Assembly: GCA_033239005.1 (NCBI GenBank)
Contig: BSQZ01000071.1
Span: 2,397,852-2,461,851 of the forward strand
Direction of reading: 5' to 3'
DNA length: 64,000 nt
Origin: Lamellibrachia satsuma
Taxonomy: Eukaryota > Annelida > Polychaeta > Sabellida > Siboglinidae
Position numbers and translations under genes: made by a program. Positions 23,721 through 34,472 of the stretch are shown here, one piece after another; positions within the stretch are counted from its first letter, which is position 1, and each line of letters begins with the position of its first letter. The notes under the pieces were generated by a model. It was not told the DNA's origin and did no database searches. It worked only from the letters and a program-made list of their open reading frames with translations.

Positions 23721-23952
23721 GGACGGATATTTGTGATTTTTTGGCCACTAGACACGTGTGCGTCGCAATTCATGCCAATGTTGGTAAACATTGAGGGGTA
23801 TCGCATATACAGGCATATTACAAGAGTTAGATGTCTAATTTTGACCAAACTCGACCAGCATGTCAGTGGGATGATGACAGCGGCTGGTAAAAACTTTTTT
23901 TTGGTCACGTTTCTTATAATTATGCAAAACGTTAACATTGCCACCAATGGGA
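23720..23952 (+). repeat. Diverged relative of the 44.1/46.1-kb repeat family
   Basis: The order of blocks matches 44289-44485: a gtatcgcatat/gcatcgcacgt block, gatgatg-cag-ggct/gttgctg, ttttttggtcacgttt, cttataattatgcaaaacgt + taac, then ccaccaatg. Divergence is high and the terminal parts are missing. Confidence 0.55.
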
Positions 23953-24589
23953 AATGTAACTGAACCCTCTATTCACCACTGTATATGTAAAATCAAAATA
24001 CAGAATAAATTCTGGACTACACAACTGACCATATAACATTTTACCCAGACTTTAAATAAGAGTATTTGTTTGTGTGAAAACTATTTTCCAGCCAAAGATG
24101 TTGCACTCTGTAGAGATCAGATGTAAGGTCTATCTGCTCTGAGATATGCCACTGGGTGAGTTGGCGTCTGCTACTGGCATTACGCAAGTCCAACACCATG
24201 ACGTAACTGAGTACTGGTGTTATTTTAAATACGGAGTTTGCACTGACAGCAACATCAACACCCAGATGGCATGAGGCGCACGATAATGAACATGCACGGA
24301 AATCGCAAAGCTGTCAGTACCATTGCTACAGACCATCAGGCAAGGGCCATACAGACCCAAGCTGCCCAATACTATTCTACTTGCTTGGGCAATCGGACAA
24401 TTGTTACGACAAATGATAATAAACATGACTACAATTTCAATAATTTTAAATTATAAGATATGTTGATTAAATACTGGAAATATTTCATAATTCCGCTTTA
24501 ACTTTACCAAAAACATATGAACACATCCCTCCAAGTGGCTACCAGTCAATCTAAGGCTGTCTCTATTCCAGCTCAATAAGGGACAGTTT

Positions 24590-24985
24590 AATTCCGTTCA
24601 ATGGAGGAGCTGAGGGAGAAGGCTGATGTGAAAGAGAGTCTCGGGGGAGGCTGGTGAGGAGTCGGCTAAAGAATGGAAGGGGAACAGTTGGTGGCGAGAG
24701 CAGGTGCAATCAGAATGGATGACAGATGGAGAAGAAGACCGAGACTCAGATGGGAAGAGTGCATGAAGAGGGATTTTGTGGGAGTGGGAGAACAGGAGGG
24801 ATGGATAGGGGTAGTAGAGACGGCAGTGAAACAGGATCAGTGATGAAAGAAAAATGGAAAAAACTGGGGTGGTTCAGCAACACATGAACTAGCTTCACTC
24901 CGACGTTTATAAAAGGAGCATCGAGGTAGAACAAAATTAGAAAAAACGTTTCCTTCACGTAGGTCATTGACTGTTAGAACAAATG
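24590..24985 (+). mobile_element. LINE 3'-end fragment, copy B
   Basis: Conceptual reading gives DRWRRRPRLRWEECMKRDF, a typical end of a LINE ORF2, followed by stops, then the same 3' tail as at 26780-26910 (ggttcagcaacacatgaact, cttcactc-gacgtttataa, gagcatcgaggtagaac, gtcattgactgttagaac). Pseudogenic. Confidence 0.72.
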
Positions 24986-25938
24986 TTCACTGCCATGTTT
25001 CTGAGCCAACAAAACCACTTGCGTGGAAATGTAAATATGAGCGAGAACAAAACAGAATGATGCGGTAAACATCGTGCTGTGTCACCATATGGCAATGTTG
25101 TGTTACGCAGTGCAGTTGTCAACATCATCATGTCAAGTGGCCGGCACCTCATAGGCACTGACCTTTCTGCACAAACTGATCCCACGAGAACAAGGTCAAG
25201 TTGATCACCAGTATCCAATGAAATACTGTCCCATTAAATCAGCCGTTAACTCTTCATTGGTTACAGTAAATCCTGCAATGTGCAGGTGATGTCAAGATGC
25301 TCGACCTACTGTGGTTTATGTCGCGTGTTGCTTGCAATAGGACGATACATCAAATGAATAACATTTTACACAGAAATGAATTTGTAATTGAAATATGCTG
25401 TTCAAATTGCTCTTCCAAATTTTTAGATCTTCACGAATATCTAAGAAAAAATAAACATAAGAGATATTTGCCCTGTAATGAAAGCAGAAATGAGCTCTGA
25501 AAGATTCTGATTCATAGAGGTCTGTCTGCCTTCATTTGGGTAAACTGGAAGATAAAACTGACTCAAACATGGGAAATGTTGCATTGCTATTCAGGCAAAA
25601 TATCTGTGACTGGTGTACATTTATGTGCGACATCAGCATGCAATACATTAAATCTAATTAGGGTATATATCCAACTGAAAAGGGACACCATATATGCAGA
25701 GCCCATTATATGAAGAACCTCTTATATAGCCACATATTTAGTATAACTATTACTAACACAAATTCTAAACACCAAGTTTTCTCAGATTCATATCTTGCCG
25801 AATACAATATGTATGTAGAAACATTTTACAAAAACACAAATTAAAAGTACTCGGGTAAAATATTCTTTTAGTCAACTTAACCAATACATAAATTATATTT
25901 TAGCCAAATTATAATTAAAAACCAAAACTGATAACAAG

Positions 25939-26018
25939 ATTTAACAAGATTTGCCATCCAAGCCAAAGGCCCAGATGGCAAGTGGACAAGGAAGCCATTG
26001 GCTTATCGAGAGTCCAAC
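25939..26018 (+). repeat. Short dispersed hairpin repeat, copy B
   Basis: gatttaacaagatttgccat onward to cttatcgagagtccaac. It shows the clearest hairpin potential of the four copies (TTGCCATC / GATGGCAA and AAGCCATTGGCTT). Confidence 0.75.
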
Positions 26019-26389
26019 TAAATAATCATTTACATCTTTGCAGATTTGCTTCATGCAATAAGACTATTGACTGACAATGCAAAAAATTGTTTACTTACAG
26101 CTGAGGAAATCTGAGATTGTTGTAAAACATATTTCTTTATTTTAGTGCTTTTTTTCATTGTCTAACACTGGTTCGCTGCTGTCTCTATCTTTATCTGCGT
26201 CACAATTTCATATCTCTGCCAAGCTTCACCGCTCCATTGTGTCACATCATTTTTGACTTTTGGTTATGATCATTTTATATGAACAAAAACACCAACCATG
26301 GTGTCAACTTTATTGCAAATCCAGATATATTATCCGTGCCTAACCCGAAGAAAGTAGGTATAACAGCCTTTGCTGCACGGTAAAAGAAA

Positions 26390-26912
26390 AGCCAAAACAT
26401 GGATGGAAGAACTCCAGCAAAACCAACACTCCAAACTCAACACAAGAACAAATCTGGGTGAAATTTAGAAAAAAGTTGCAGATAACACAAACACCCAGTT
26501 CTTCTGCGCAAGACCCACTGTAGCTTTTAAGTGCAGATATTTGGAACGAGAAATTGGGAGGCAGTTCAGCCTAATGGGAAGAATAGCAAGAAGCTGGCCG
26601 ATGTGGGCACGTCACTTGATGCAGATGAAGGAGGGCCGACCGACCACGTAAGAAAGCAGAAGAGGTGAAACAGCCAGGCCCTAGGGAAAGACAACAACTA
26701 AGATGGGAGGACTATGCAAATAGGGATGTAAGAAAGGCAGGGAGGACGACAAGTGGAAGGAGACAGGTTTCCCATAGGGAGAGGTGATAACAGCTGGGGT
26801 GGTTCAGCAACACATGAACTAGCTTCACTCAGACGTTTATAAAAGGAGCATCGAGGTAGAACAGATTTAGAAAAAACATTTCCTTCACGTAGGTCATTGA
26901 CTGTTAGAACAC
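26390..26912 (+). mobile_element. LINE 3'-end fragment, copy C (longest)
   Basis: Frame-shifted reading gives GRIARSWPMWARHLMQMKEG, then RPRERQ-like and LRWEDYANRDVRKAGRED, the C-terminal region of a non-LTR retrotransposon ORF2. The 3' untranslated tail shared with copies A and B ends at gtcattgactgttagaaca. The copy lacks the RT domain and is interrupted by stops and at least one frameshift. It lies within the intron, plus strand, opposite to SLC6. Confidence 0.72.
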
Positions 26913-27434
26913 ATGCATGGCAGATAATAGACTGCGGCAGTGTCTAGCCAGGCGACCCAGGTACGTAGAAGAGACAGGGATGAGTGCGTGTATTTGGATA
27001 CTGTAGACCAGTTTATGTTGTCGTCTGGCAGATGGTCTGTCTGGCTGGCTCCCCGCCAGCTCCGTCGCCTGTGTTGTAAACACAGTAACTGGATCAGCAC
27101 TATCATGTTGTGTTAACATCAAGTATTTAACCACAAGTTTTCAAGGACACTATTAACAGCACAGCTCACAGTAGTAATTAATAGTCACCTCAAAATTTTT
27201 TTTAATATTTGTTCTGAATATTTATAACAAACATCAAACAAGTTAATTGAGAGGTAAATCTGTCAAATTTCACATTTCAAGAAACCAAAACGTCAATGCA
27301 GTCATGTCAATCCAGTCATGTCTCATTGTAGAACTTTATGTACTCGACCAATTTACTTCAAATGTGCAAGACCCGTTTCCATGAAAATTCAATGCATTTT
27401 TTTTAAACACAAATCTAAGATTCATTGATTCATT

Positions 27435-28402
27435 TGTTGATAAAACTCATACATGTTAAGTTTCAGAAATTGAAACGCAGGAGATTTATACATAAGTTAG
27501 AGGGGCTCGGGATATCGGAGAATTTTACATAAATTGGAGGGACTCGGGATATAGGAGAGTTGTATGTAAACTGGAGGGGCTCAGGATATCAGAGAATTGT
27601 AAAAAAAATTGAGAGTCTCAGGGTATCAGATGCACATAAATCAGAGTATTTCACATCCTCAACACTCATACAAATTACCACCATATCAGCTTTAGTTCCG
27701 ACTACACTGCAGATGTACTAGTAAATTATACACTTGCTTGTTAATAAACATTTTGGCAGCAGACAAATTCTTTGTGAACTAGTAAAATATATAACAAGGT
27801 TACAATTAATACTTTGATGGTATACAAATATTTTTTCAACTCCTGCAATATATTATGGTATGACAAAAATCCCTTACCTAGCAGACAATAGCCTACATAT
27901 TTGATTACACTTCAGCAATTAACAAAATGTTTACTGGCAGGGTTAGGACTGAAGCATTTTTCCTTTTCTTCAAAGTTTGTGATTCTGGGTGATGGAGGCA
28001 TTTGTGATCCTAGGTGATGGAGGCAGTTTTTTATGACCTTTTTTATTGTCTTTTCATTCATAATGTCCTCTGATTATGACAATTATCAAATATATATGAA
28101 TTAAATAAAACTTGTATATAATGGAGAAGTATTGATGGGCAATGTTTGAATTTGAACTTCGACAACAGGCAGAACACAAGGATGCTGTTTAGCTAAGTTT
28201 CCCTTGTCCACTCTGCACAAAACCCGATTGAAATAACCTCTGCTGTAGTTGTGGGCGTGAGTAAAGGGAGGGATTGACGATCTTTTGTTAGGCCACACAA
28301 AAATATTTTTGGTATCATCAGAAATCCGAGAGATTTGTTCTCCCGTCCGGGAGAACAGAAGATTTGATCAATTTCCGGGAGACTTAACATGTATGCAAAC
28401 TG
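27435..28402 (+). repeat. Long dispersed repeat R1, copy 1
   Basis: This block aligns in order with 56500-57362: ttaagtttcagaaat..., agtatttcacatc, cagttttagttcc, gtgatggaggca, ttttcattcataat, ttgatgggca, aaataacc-ctgctgt-gttgt, gatgatcttttgtta, gagatttgttctcccgt, and the end gggagacttaaca. No protein is evident. The local cggag-ctcgggatat units at 27478-27630 are repeated four times. Confidence 0.75.
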
Positions 28403-29681
28403 TATTGATTAATGAAGCTGAGCACAAAGCGATAGGCAGTCTACTTCACCATTATCAAATTATAGCCTAGGAACTAGCCTAGTTTTAGGTCTTAAAAAGG
28501 TCCAATTGAAGACTCTGCACACATCCTGTTTATACACCGGATAACAGAAATTACACATTTGCACATGTATTGTACATGACTGGAACAAATTATTTGCCAT
28601 AAATGGACCCAGTCGAATACAGGGACCGCATTTGACCTATTAAATGTACATGCACTAATTAGCGCTCACCCGTTCTTTGTCAGTTCACTTTAGGTCGGAT
28701 TATTACAAGTTTCCTCATCAATATTTAAGCAAATTGAATGACAGCAATGGTGAATCATATTATTATACTAGACAGTCAGACAGTTAGAACAATGTTGCAG
28801 GCTTTTTTGAGGTAAATATCAACAAACTGCCATTGCGATTTCCGCCAGCTTTGACAGCCCGTGCTGCCACAGTAAACGACGTGGGACCGATGGGCCTGTC
28901 TGAATCTGCATAGTCCGGTATTGGAAAAAATCATAAAAATTAAAGTTCTCAACAGATTTGATTCATTTTCATTTTATTCTGTAGCTAATGTTTTTCCATT
29001 GGACATAGGGACATATAGGCACTCGGTAATTATCTGGTAGCAGGGTGAAAAAAATTTTTTTTTAAAGAAATTCAAATAGTAATATCCACTACGTACTGTA
29101 GTTTTTATAATTTTATTATAATAGTCTTTTTAGCCAAAAAATTATACGGGCTTTTTCTTACTGACAAGCTGGCTCAGGCTTTTTCTATCAGATGGCAATC
29201 TTGTTCAATTGTCACCACAGACCTGGCAACTGGCTCAGAACTTCCGGGTTTCTTGAGGCGGTCATATTACAGAGATATAAGATGGCCGGAAACGACGTGG
29301 CAGGGATTACCACCTCGGACAAACTGAGAATCTGTGCAAACGTTCACTTAAAGTGGGCAGTAATTTCCCAATCTGTATTGGCTTGTGTGAAAATATCACT
29401 AAATAAGATTAATAAATCACACCGGTCCATTGATTGCACATTTCTGGCTATTCATAGTTCACACAAATAATGCACCTGCTTTCTATCCATCCTAGTGCTT
29501 GGAGTAACTTGACATGGCCACAAGAGATATACTTTTCTTAATCTCCAGCCCATGTTTTCGACTGGGCAACATAAAAACACCAACGTTACGGGTCACCAGG
29601 ATATAATCTTGCAAGTGTTCATGTTAGTTTGAATTTTTTTTACAAATATTCAAACCTTCACAGACTAACTTACTTACTTAT
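28403..29681. other. Intronic sequence, nothing recognised
   Basis: About 1.3 kb between repeat R1 and transposon copy 2. An open frame at 29192-29470 has no recognisable family. Confidence 0.5.
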
Positions 29682-29924
29682 TTAAGGCAACGCGCGCTCC
29701 TCAAAAATCGATATTTTTCCCGATTTTTGTTTTTTTTGGCCATTTTCATGTTTTGTCATATCGATGTACTATTATTATCTAACTGCTGATCTGTGTGTTT
29801 TACACATATGAATAAAATCCTCAAATGCAATAAAAACGAACATTTGTAGCATGCCTATTGTCTTAGAGTAATTATTTTACGTAATCGCGATCGAAAAATA
29901 CGACATGTTTCGAAGCCTCGTGCT

Positions 29925-29941
29925 CCGCCATCTTTGTAAAC
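29925..29941 (+). promoter_or_regulatory. Conserved 5' motif CCGCCATnTTTGTAAAC in transposon copy 2
   Basis: ccgccatctttgtaaac matches 5191-5207 of copy 1. Downstream lie two gattggt (CCAAT-type) boxes near 30080 and 30119, and a gattggt-like box is also present in copy 1 (cattggtcc at about 5346). The promoter role is inferred. Confidence 0.4.
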
Positions 29942-30222
29942 AACCCAGCTTATCTGGTATCGATGCAGAGCTTCACTTTCGCAGTGCATCGTGGTAGTAC
30001 TGGTTCTGTAATATCTGTGGTAGATTTTGAGCATTTTTACCTAGAAGAGGCCCCCCATCGCTATAGTCAGCGCAGCTACGATTGGTCAGTCTCGGTCACG
30101 CCCCCGAGTATGCCACGCTGATTGGTTAGTGGATGGCCTACTACGTCACAAAGGAATTTCTCCTGCCTTACGCCATTGTTGTTTTTCTACGCTGTTATTC
30201 GCTTTAGAGTAAATCACGTAAA

Positions 30223-32618
30223 ATGTCTGGAAGGCAATTGAAAGCCAAGCAGCAGTTCGGTGTGAAACGAAAGTCTCGACGCCAACAGTTGAGTTTGGCA
30301 CGTTCTACGATCGGCAAACGGATGAAAAGTGGTGGTGGAGATGACGGTAATTCCGACGTGCCGATGGCGATGCCCAGCACTACTAGCAGCGCTAGTGTGG
30401 TTGACGCATCGTCAACAGAACTCGGTGTAAGTATTAGTTATCGTCGTTTTCGTCATGTTATTCATAATTATATGGCAAAATATTTCGTAAACAATATCGA
30501 GTAATATTCAGGTAATCCAACTTGGCAAGAAGCCAAAAAAGGCGTACAATCGTTTGTTTACATTTTGCAGATAATCACATCCACGTCATAAATAGACATA
30601 ATTATCATTATAGAATGTAGTAAGGTATAGACAGTATTTCCTCTGTTTGTTGAATTTTAGTGCTTGTGAATCGTTGTTATATATTATACAAATTTTATAC
30701 CAAAAGCATAAACCGTTTTTTTTATTTATATGATAATTGCCCAGCTTCTCTGTCTTATTTATTTGTTTGCAATAATCAATATGAAATTGAACATGCTTAT
30801 TGTAAATATTGTGAACCAGATATACTGACTAATGACACATAATTATGCATGCAGGTCGACTCTGTCTCTGGTGAGCTGGAATCCCCTCAGCCATCAACGT
30901 CAACAGTGACAACCCCCACCTCAGCAACCAAGCGAAAGTTCAGCTATCGGCAGGGACTTCCACTGCGCGAGAGAATGAGTGCTGCTGAGCGACGCCGACA
31001 ACCCGTTGAGACATCGTTTGTACGTTGTTGTATGATGTCAACACTTGTGAAAGGACTGCTTTGCCTCGAGTGTAGTGCGCCTACATTGAAGATACGTGCC
31101 GTCGATCGGCGTCTTGGCCTCGTGTGTCTGTACGAGACCTACTGTACGACATGCGGGGTTGTGTTGAACTCGACGCTGTCATCCGATCGCACTGACAAGG
31201 AGAGGGCAGGGAACGTTCCGTTCGTTGTTGTGCGCCAAGCAGTTGCAGCGACGATGGACATGGGTGTGGGCCATGCGGGTCTTGTGAAACTGTGTCGTTT
31301 CATGGACATGGCTCCAATACACCACAGATCATATGCAAGACACGTGCGAGTCGTGACAGCTGCCAACATGAAGGTGGTGAGTAGTCTGATGGATGACGCA
31401 GCCACCACAGTGCGTCAGGCTTACCAAGAGCACGACCCGTCTATCACACAAGACTCCATCCTCGATCTGACCGTGACCTTCGACGGATCATGGATGACGA
31501 GGGGACACAATTCATTGTATGGCATTGGCTGTGTCGTGGACGTCATGACAGGCCTCGTCTTGGACTTGACAGTGCTCTCCCTGTACTGCCAGCGCTGCGC
31601 GTGTGCCAAGAAGCAGTATCGGGGAACGAACACCCTTGGGTTCAAGACGTGGATGGCCTCGCACAGAGAGTGCAACAAGAACTTCCGTGGCACTTCTGGT
31701 GGGATGGAAGTTGAAGCTGCGGAGATTCTGTGGAATCGATCCCTAGAGCGAAACCTCCGATACACTACAATGGTCTCCGATGGCGATTCCAAGTCCTTCA
31801 AGTATCTGACCAACAAGCGTGTCTATGGCGACGTGGAGCTGCATAAGGAGGAATGCATCAACCACGTCGCCAAGCGACTCGGCACTGCTCTGCGCAAGTT
31901 GGCAACGTCCGGGAAGAAGGCTGGTGTCACCCTCGGAAGCCGGGGCTTTGGTCGACTGACGCAGGCCACCATTGTAAAGTTGACGGCCTACTACGGCAAG
32001 GCAGTGCGCGCCCATCGCGGCGACCTTCCAGCTATGACGGATGCTGTGTGGGCCACATTTGACCACGCTACGTCAACTGACGAGAAACCCCAGCATGGTC
32101 GCTGCCCGGTGGGACCTGACAGCTGGTGTTTTTACCAGAAGGCACTTGCTACTGGACAGCAGCCAGGACCGCATCGCACGAATGTGGGCACGCCTTTGTC
32201 TGCAGACGTCGCTAGGCATGTGAAAGACGTGTACACACGCCTCGCACACAAGGACCTCCTGGAGCGGTGCCTGCTTGGCAAAACACAGAATCCGAATGAG
32301 AGCCTCCACTCCAAGGTTTGGGCCAAATGTCCCAAGACGGGATTTGTTGGCTTGCAGCGAGTTCTCTCTGCCACCTGTGCTGCAGTGGCAGAATTCAATA
32401 GCGGAGTGGAGGTGACCATGCGGCGACTGTGTGATGCCATGGGCATTGCTTCAGGCACACGTTTGATCGCGTCAGCTGAAGATGCTGACAGAAGGCGGTT
32501 GATCGAGGCTGAACGACAGACTGAGGCATCAACGAAAACTGCACGACATTCTCGCAGGATTGCTCGTGCAGCAGCGGCTGAGGCTTCAACCAGGGACTAT
32601 GCTGCTGGAGAATTTTAG
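30223..32618 (+). CDS. DDE transposase, Kolobok / Mutator-like domain family, copy 2 (two exons)
   Basis: Exons 30223-30426 and 30855-32618 (donor gtaagt, acceptor ttatgcatgcag, phase 0) give 655 residues. The start aaaATGTCTGG equals that of copy 1. The N-terminus (SGRQLKAKQQFGVKRKSRR) is strongly basic and its second block, LSLARS-I-K, is shared with copy 1 (LSLARSMISK). A cysteine cluster (CLEC ... C ... CTTC) precedes the catalytic core: D278 (TFDGSW), D377 (VSDGD), C402/H405 (ECINHVAKR), E550 (NPNESLHSKVW). Spacings (99 and 173 residues) equal those of copy 1 (100 and 173). There are no stops or frameshifts. Divergence from copy 1 is spread through the protein, so the copies are old paralogues both kept intact rather than a recent duplication. 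Confidence 0.9.
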
Positions 32619-32699
32619 GGCATGCTCAAGGAGTCCTAGTGTTATGTCTGTGTGTGGCTACATAGAAACGTGTTAGTTCAGTGGATGACGGACCAATAC

Positions 32700-33140
32700 T
32701 TTTTGTGATTTTGTAATTTTTTTTATAAATGTTTCAAACCATCCAAATGATGAATATTATACACTATTAGAAAGAGCATGAACTGGAGAAGCTCTCTGTG
32801 TAATATTGGTCCTGTAGCTCTACTTTTGGCAGTCAATTGAGATGTGTGTTATTGCGGTGGCAGTGATGATGGACACATATTTATGGTGTGGTTGTGTTGG
32901 AAATTTTTTTATTCATGCTTTCAGCCAACCAAATGATGAACAGTATACACCATTAGAAAGAGCATGAACTTGAGAATCTCTGTGTGAAATTTTAGTACTG
33001 TAGCTCTATTGTTTGCATGTGAAATTTCGTATTGAAATGTCTACAAACTTTGAAGCTGTTTTTCTCAATAAAATGTTTTTGACCGACAAGACATCTCTTG
33101 TTTGGTAGAACTCGGCTATTTATCAACAGAATCATTTGAA
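32700..33140 (+). repeat. Subterminal repeated block with CATTAGAAAGAG motif, transposon copy 2
   Basis: Two direct copies about 185 bp apart carry atgatgaa...taca, c(t/a)ttagaaagagcatgaact, a gtgtgaaatttta/gtgtaatattgg block and ctgtagctcta. Copy 1 has the same pair: cattagaaagag at 8044-8055 and 8223-8234, each followed by aatagctgg. A further shared block, ttctcaata-aatgtttttnac, is at 8325-8345 and 33062-33082. Confidence 0.7.
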
Positions 33141-33576
33141 ATTTTCAGAATATCATCCCAATATAATGTGCAATATTGTGACAGTTTCTGATTTGAGATG
33201 CAACATATAGATTGCATAATATTATGACTTTTATGGAAAATTTTGCTTTTCGATATGTTACCAAGATTGAAAAAATCATATAAATTTTGTTTGGAAACCC
33301 AAAAAAAAAATCAAACTGTCACAATTTGCATATGTATGTAGTCAATCAATGTGCCAAGTTAGAACAAATTTGGTCAAGCCATTGTCCAGATGTACCAATC
33401 ACGGTGAATCAACTGAAATCCAAGATGGACGCCACCCACATCGCCACCTGGTGGTCAAAAAAATATGTAATTAATTTGTAAAATGTTGTTTATATGTCAC
33501 TAACATTGTCCTGAAATTTCAATAAGCTGGGTTGAAAAATAAAGAAAATAGAATCGACCAGAGCACGGTGCCTTAA

Positions 33577-34050
33577 CCTTCTTTGCTCCTACCAGAGAAC
33601 AGGACCAAATTACAGACTGGCTACTGCCATGGATTTAATTAAACACTAACTTGACATACTAACAATCGTTCATCACGTACATTTCATAAAAATGTAGATT
33701 TTGACCTAAGTGAGCCCACGCGAGCGCTGTAACATGGGATATATGGGCATGTCCCCTTCAAAGTGACACCAACTACCCAGCCATTCCAAATGAATACGGG
33801 GGAAAATTTCCATGCACAAAATGCCAAAGTAGTAAATGTCTGCGCAGACTTCAGACAGCATGCTTAGCATCCATGGACTTTATGCGATGTGTCAAAAATG
33901 ATAAATGCGGGCGTAACTCGTGCTGCCACAAACTGGTGTTGCACATGTTTTTATCTGCGTTTACAACATCATAATTTGCTTCACTGACATCACTCCTTCA
34001 TTTTTTGTACTGACATTTTGTCCCTAAGATCCCTACCAATGTGAACTTAC
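33577..34050. other. Intronic sequence downstream of SLC6 exon 2
   Basis: About 0.47 kb between transposon copy 2 and exon 2. Nothing was recognised. Confidence 0.5.
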
Positions 34051-34185
34051 CTTGGAAGAGCGGGCAAACTTTTTTGAAGATGGAGAGACTACCGATGCCA
34101 AAATACTGTCCAAGACTGTATTCCATGAAGAGCAGGGGCATCCCAATCAGTCCTATCATGATCATGTAGGGGATGAGGAATGCAC
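34051..34185 (-). CDS. SLC6 transporter exon 2 (TM1 end, TM2)
   Basis: 135 bp, phase 1 at both ends; acceptor atgatcatgtttcag, donor gtaagt. With exon 1 it completes NGGGAFLIPYMIM and continues GMPLLFMEYSLGQYFGIGSL and KKVCPLF. Y81 (in LIPY) matches the chloride-binding tyrosine of SERT TM2 (Y121), and LGQ is invariant in the family. Its acceptor and first 20-odd bases have been tandemly multiplied in the preceding intron. Confidence 0.95.
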
Positions 34186-34472
34186 CTGAAACATGATCAT
34201 TGGGGGATGAGGAATGCACCTGAAACATGATCATTGGGGGATGAGGAATGCACCTGAAACATGATCATGTAGGGGGTCAGGAATGCACCTGAAATATGAT
34301 CATTAGGGGATGAAGAATGCACCCAAAACATGATCAGTAGGGGATGAGGACTGCACCTGAAACATGATTATGTAGGGGATGAAGAATGCACCTGAAACAT
34401 GATCCTGTAGGTGATGAAGAATGTACCTGAAACATGATCATGTAGGGGGTGTGGAATGAACCTGAAACATCA
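34160..34472 (-). repeat. 34-35-bp array of SLC6 exon 2 splice-acceptor copies, about nine units
   Basis: Each unit on the minus strand reads catgtttcag, gtgcattcctcatc, cccta/cccaa, tgat. The unit nearest the exon is the real acceptor at 34186-34187. Later units (acceptor positions near 34220, 34254, 34289 and so on) keep TTTCAG in all but one of the copies. Use of the next two decoys would read G-A-F-L-I-P-Q followed by a stop (TGA). Confidence 0.9.

Larger units (their letters stand above)
29682..33576 (+). mobile_element. Full-length TTAA-flanked DNA transposon (Kolobok-type), copy 2
   Basis: The element body is 29686-33572 with TTAA at 29682-29685 and 33573-33576. The ends read GGCAACGCGCGCTC and, in reverse complement, GGCACCGTGCTCTG, a short, imperfect terminal repeat different from copy 1. 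Total length (3887 bp) is nearly the same as copy 1 (3892 bp), and gene layout, 5' region and 3' noncoding motifs correspond, so these are two related but distinct families. It lies in the SLC6 intron between exons 2 and 3, antisense to the gene. Confidence 0.82.

Noticed and set aside
31421..31816. 131-codon minus-strand frame
   Set aside because: Shadow frame opposite the transposase of copy 2.
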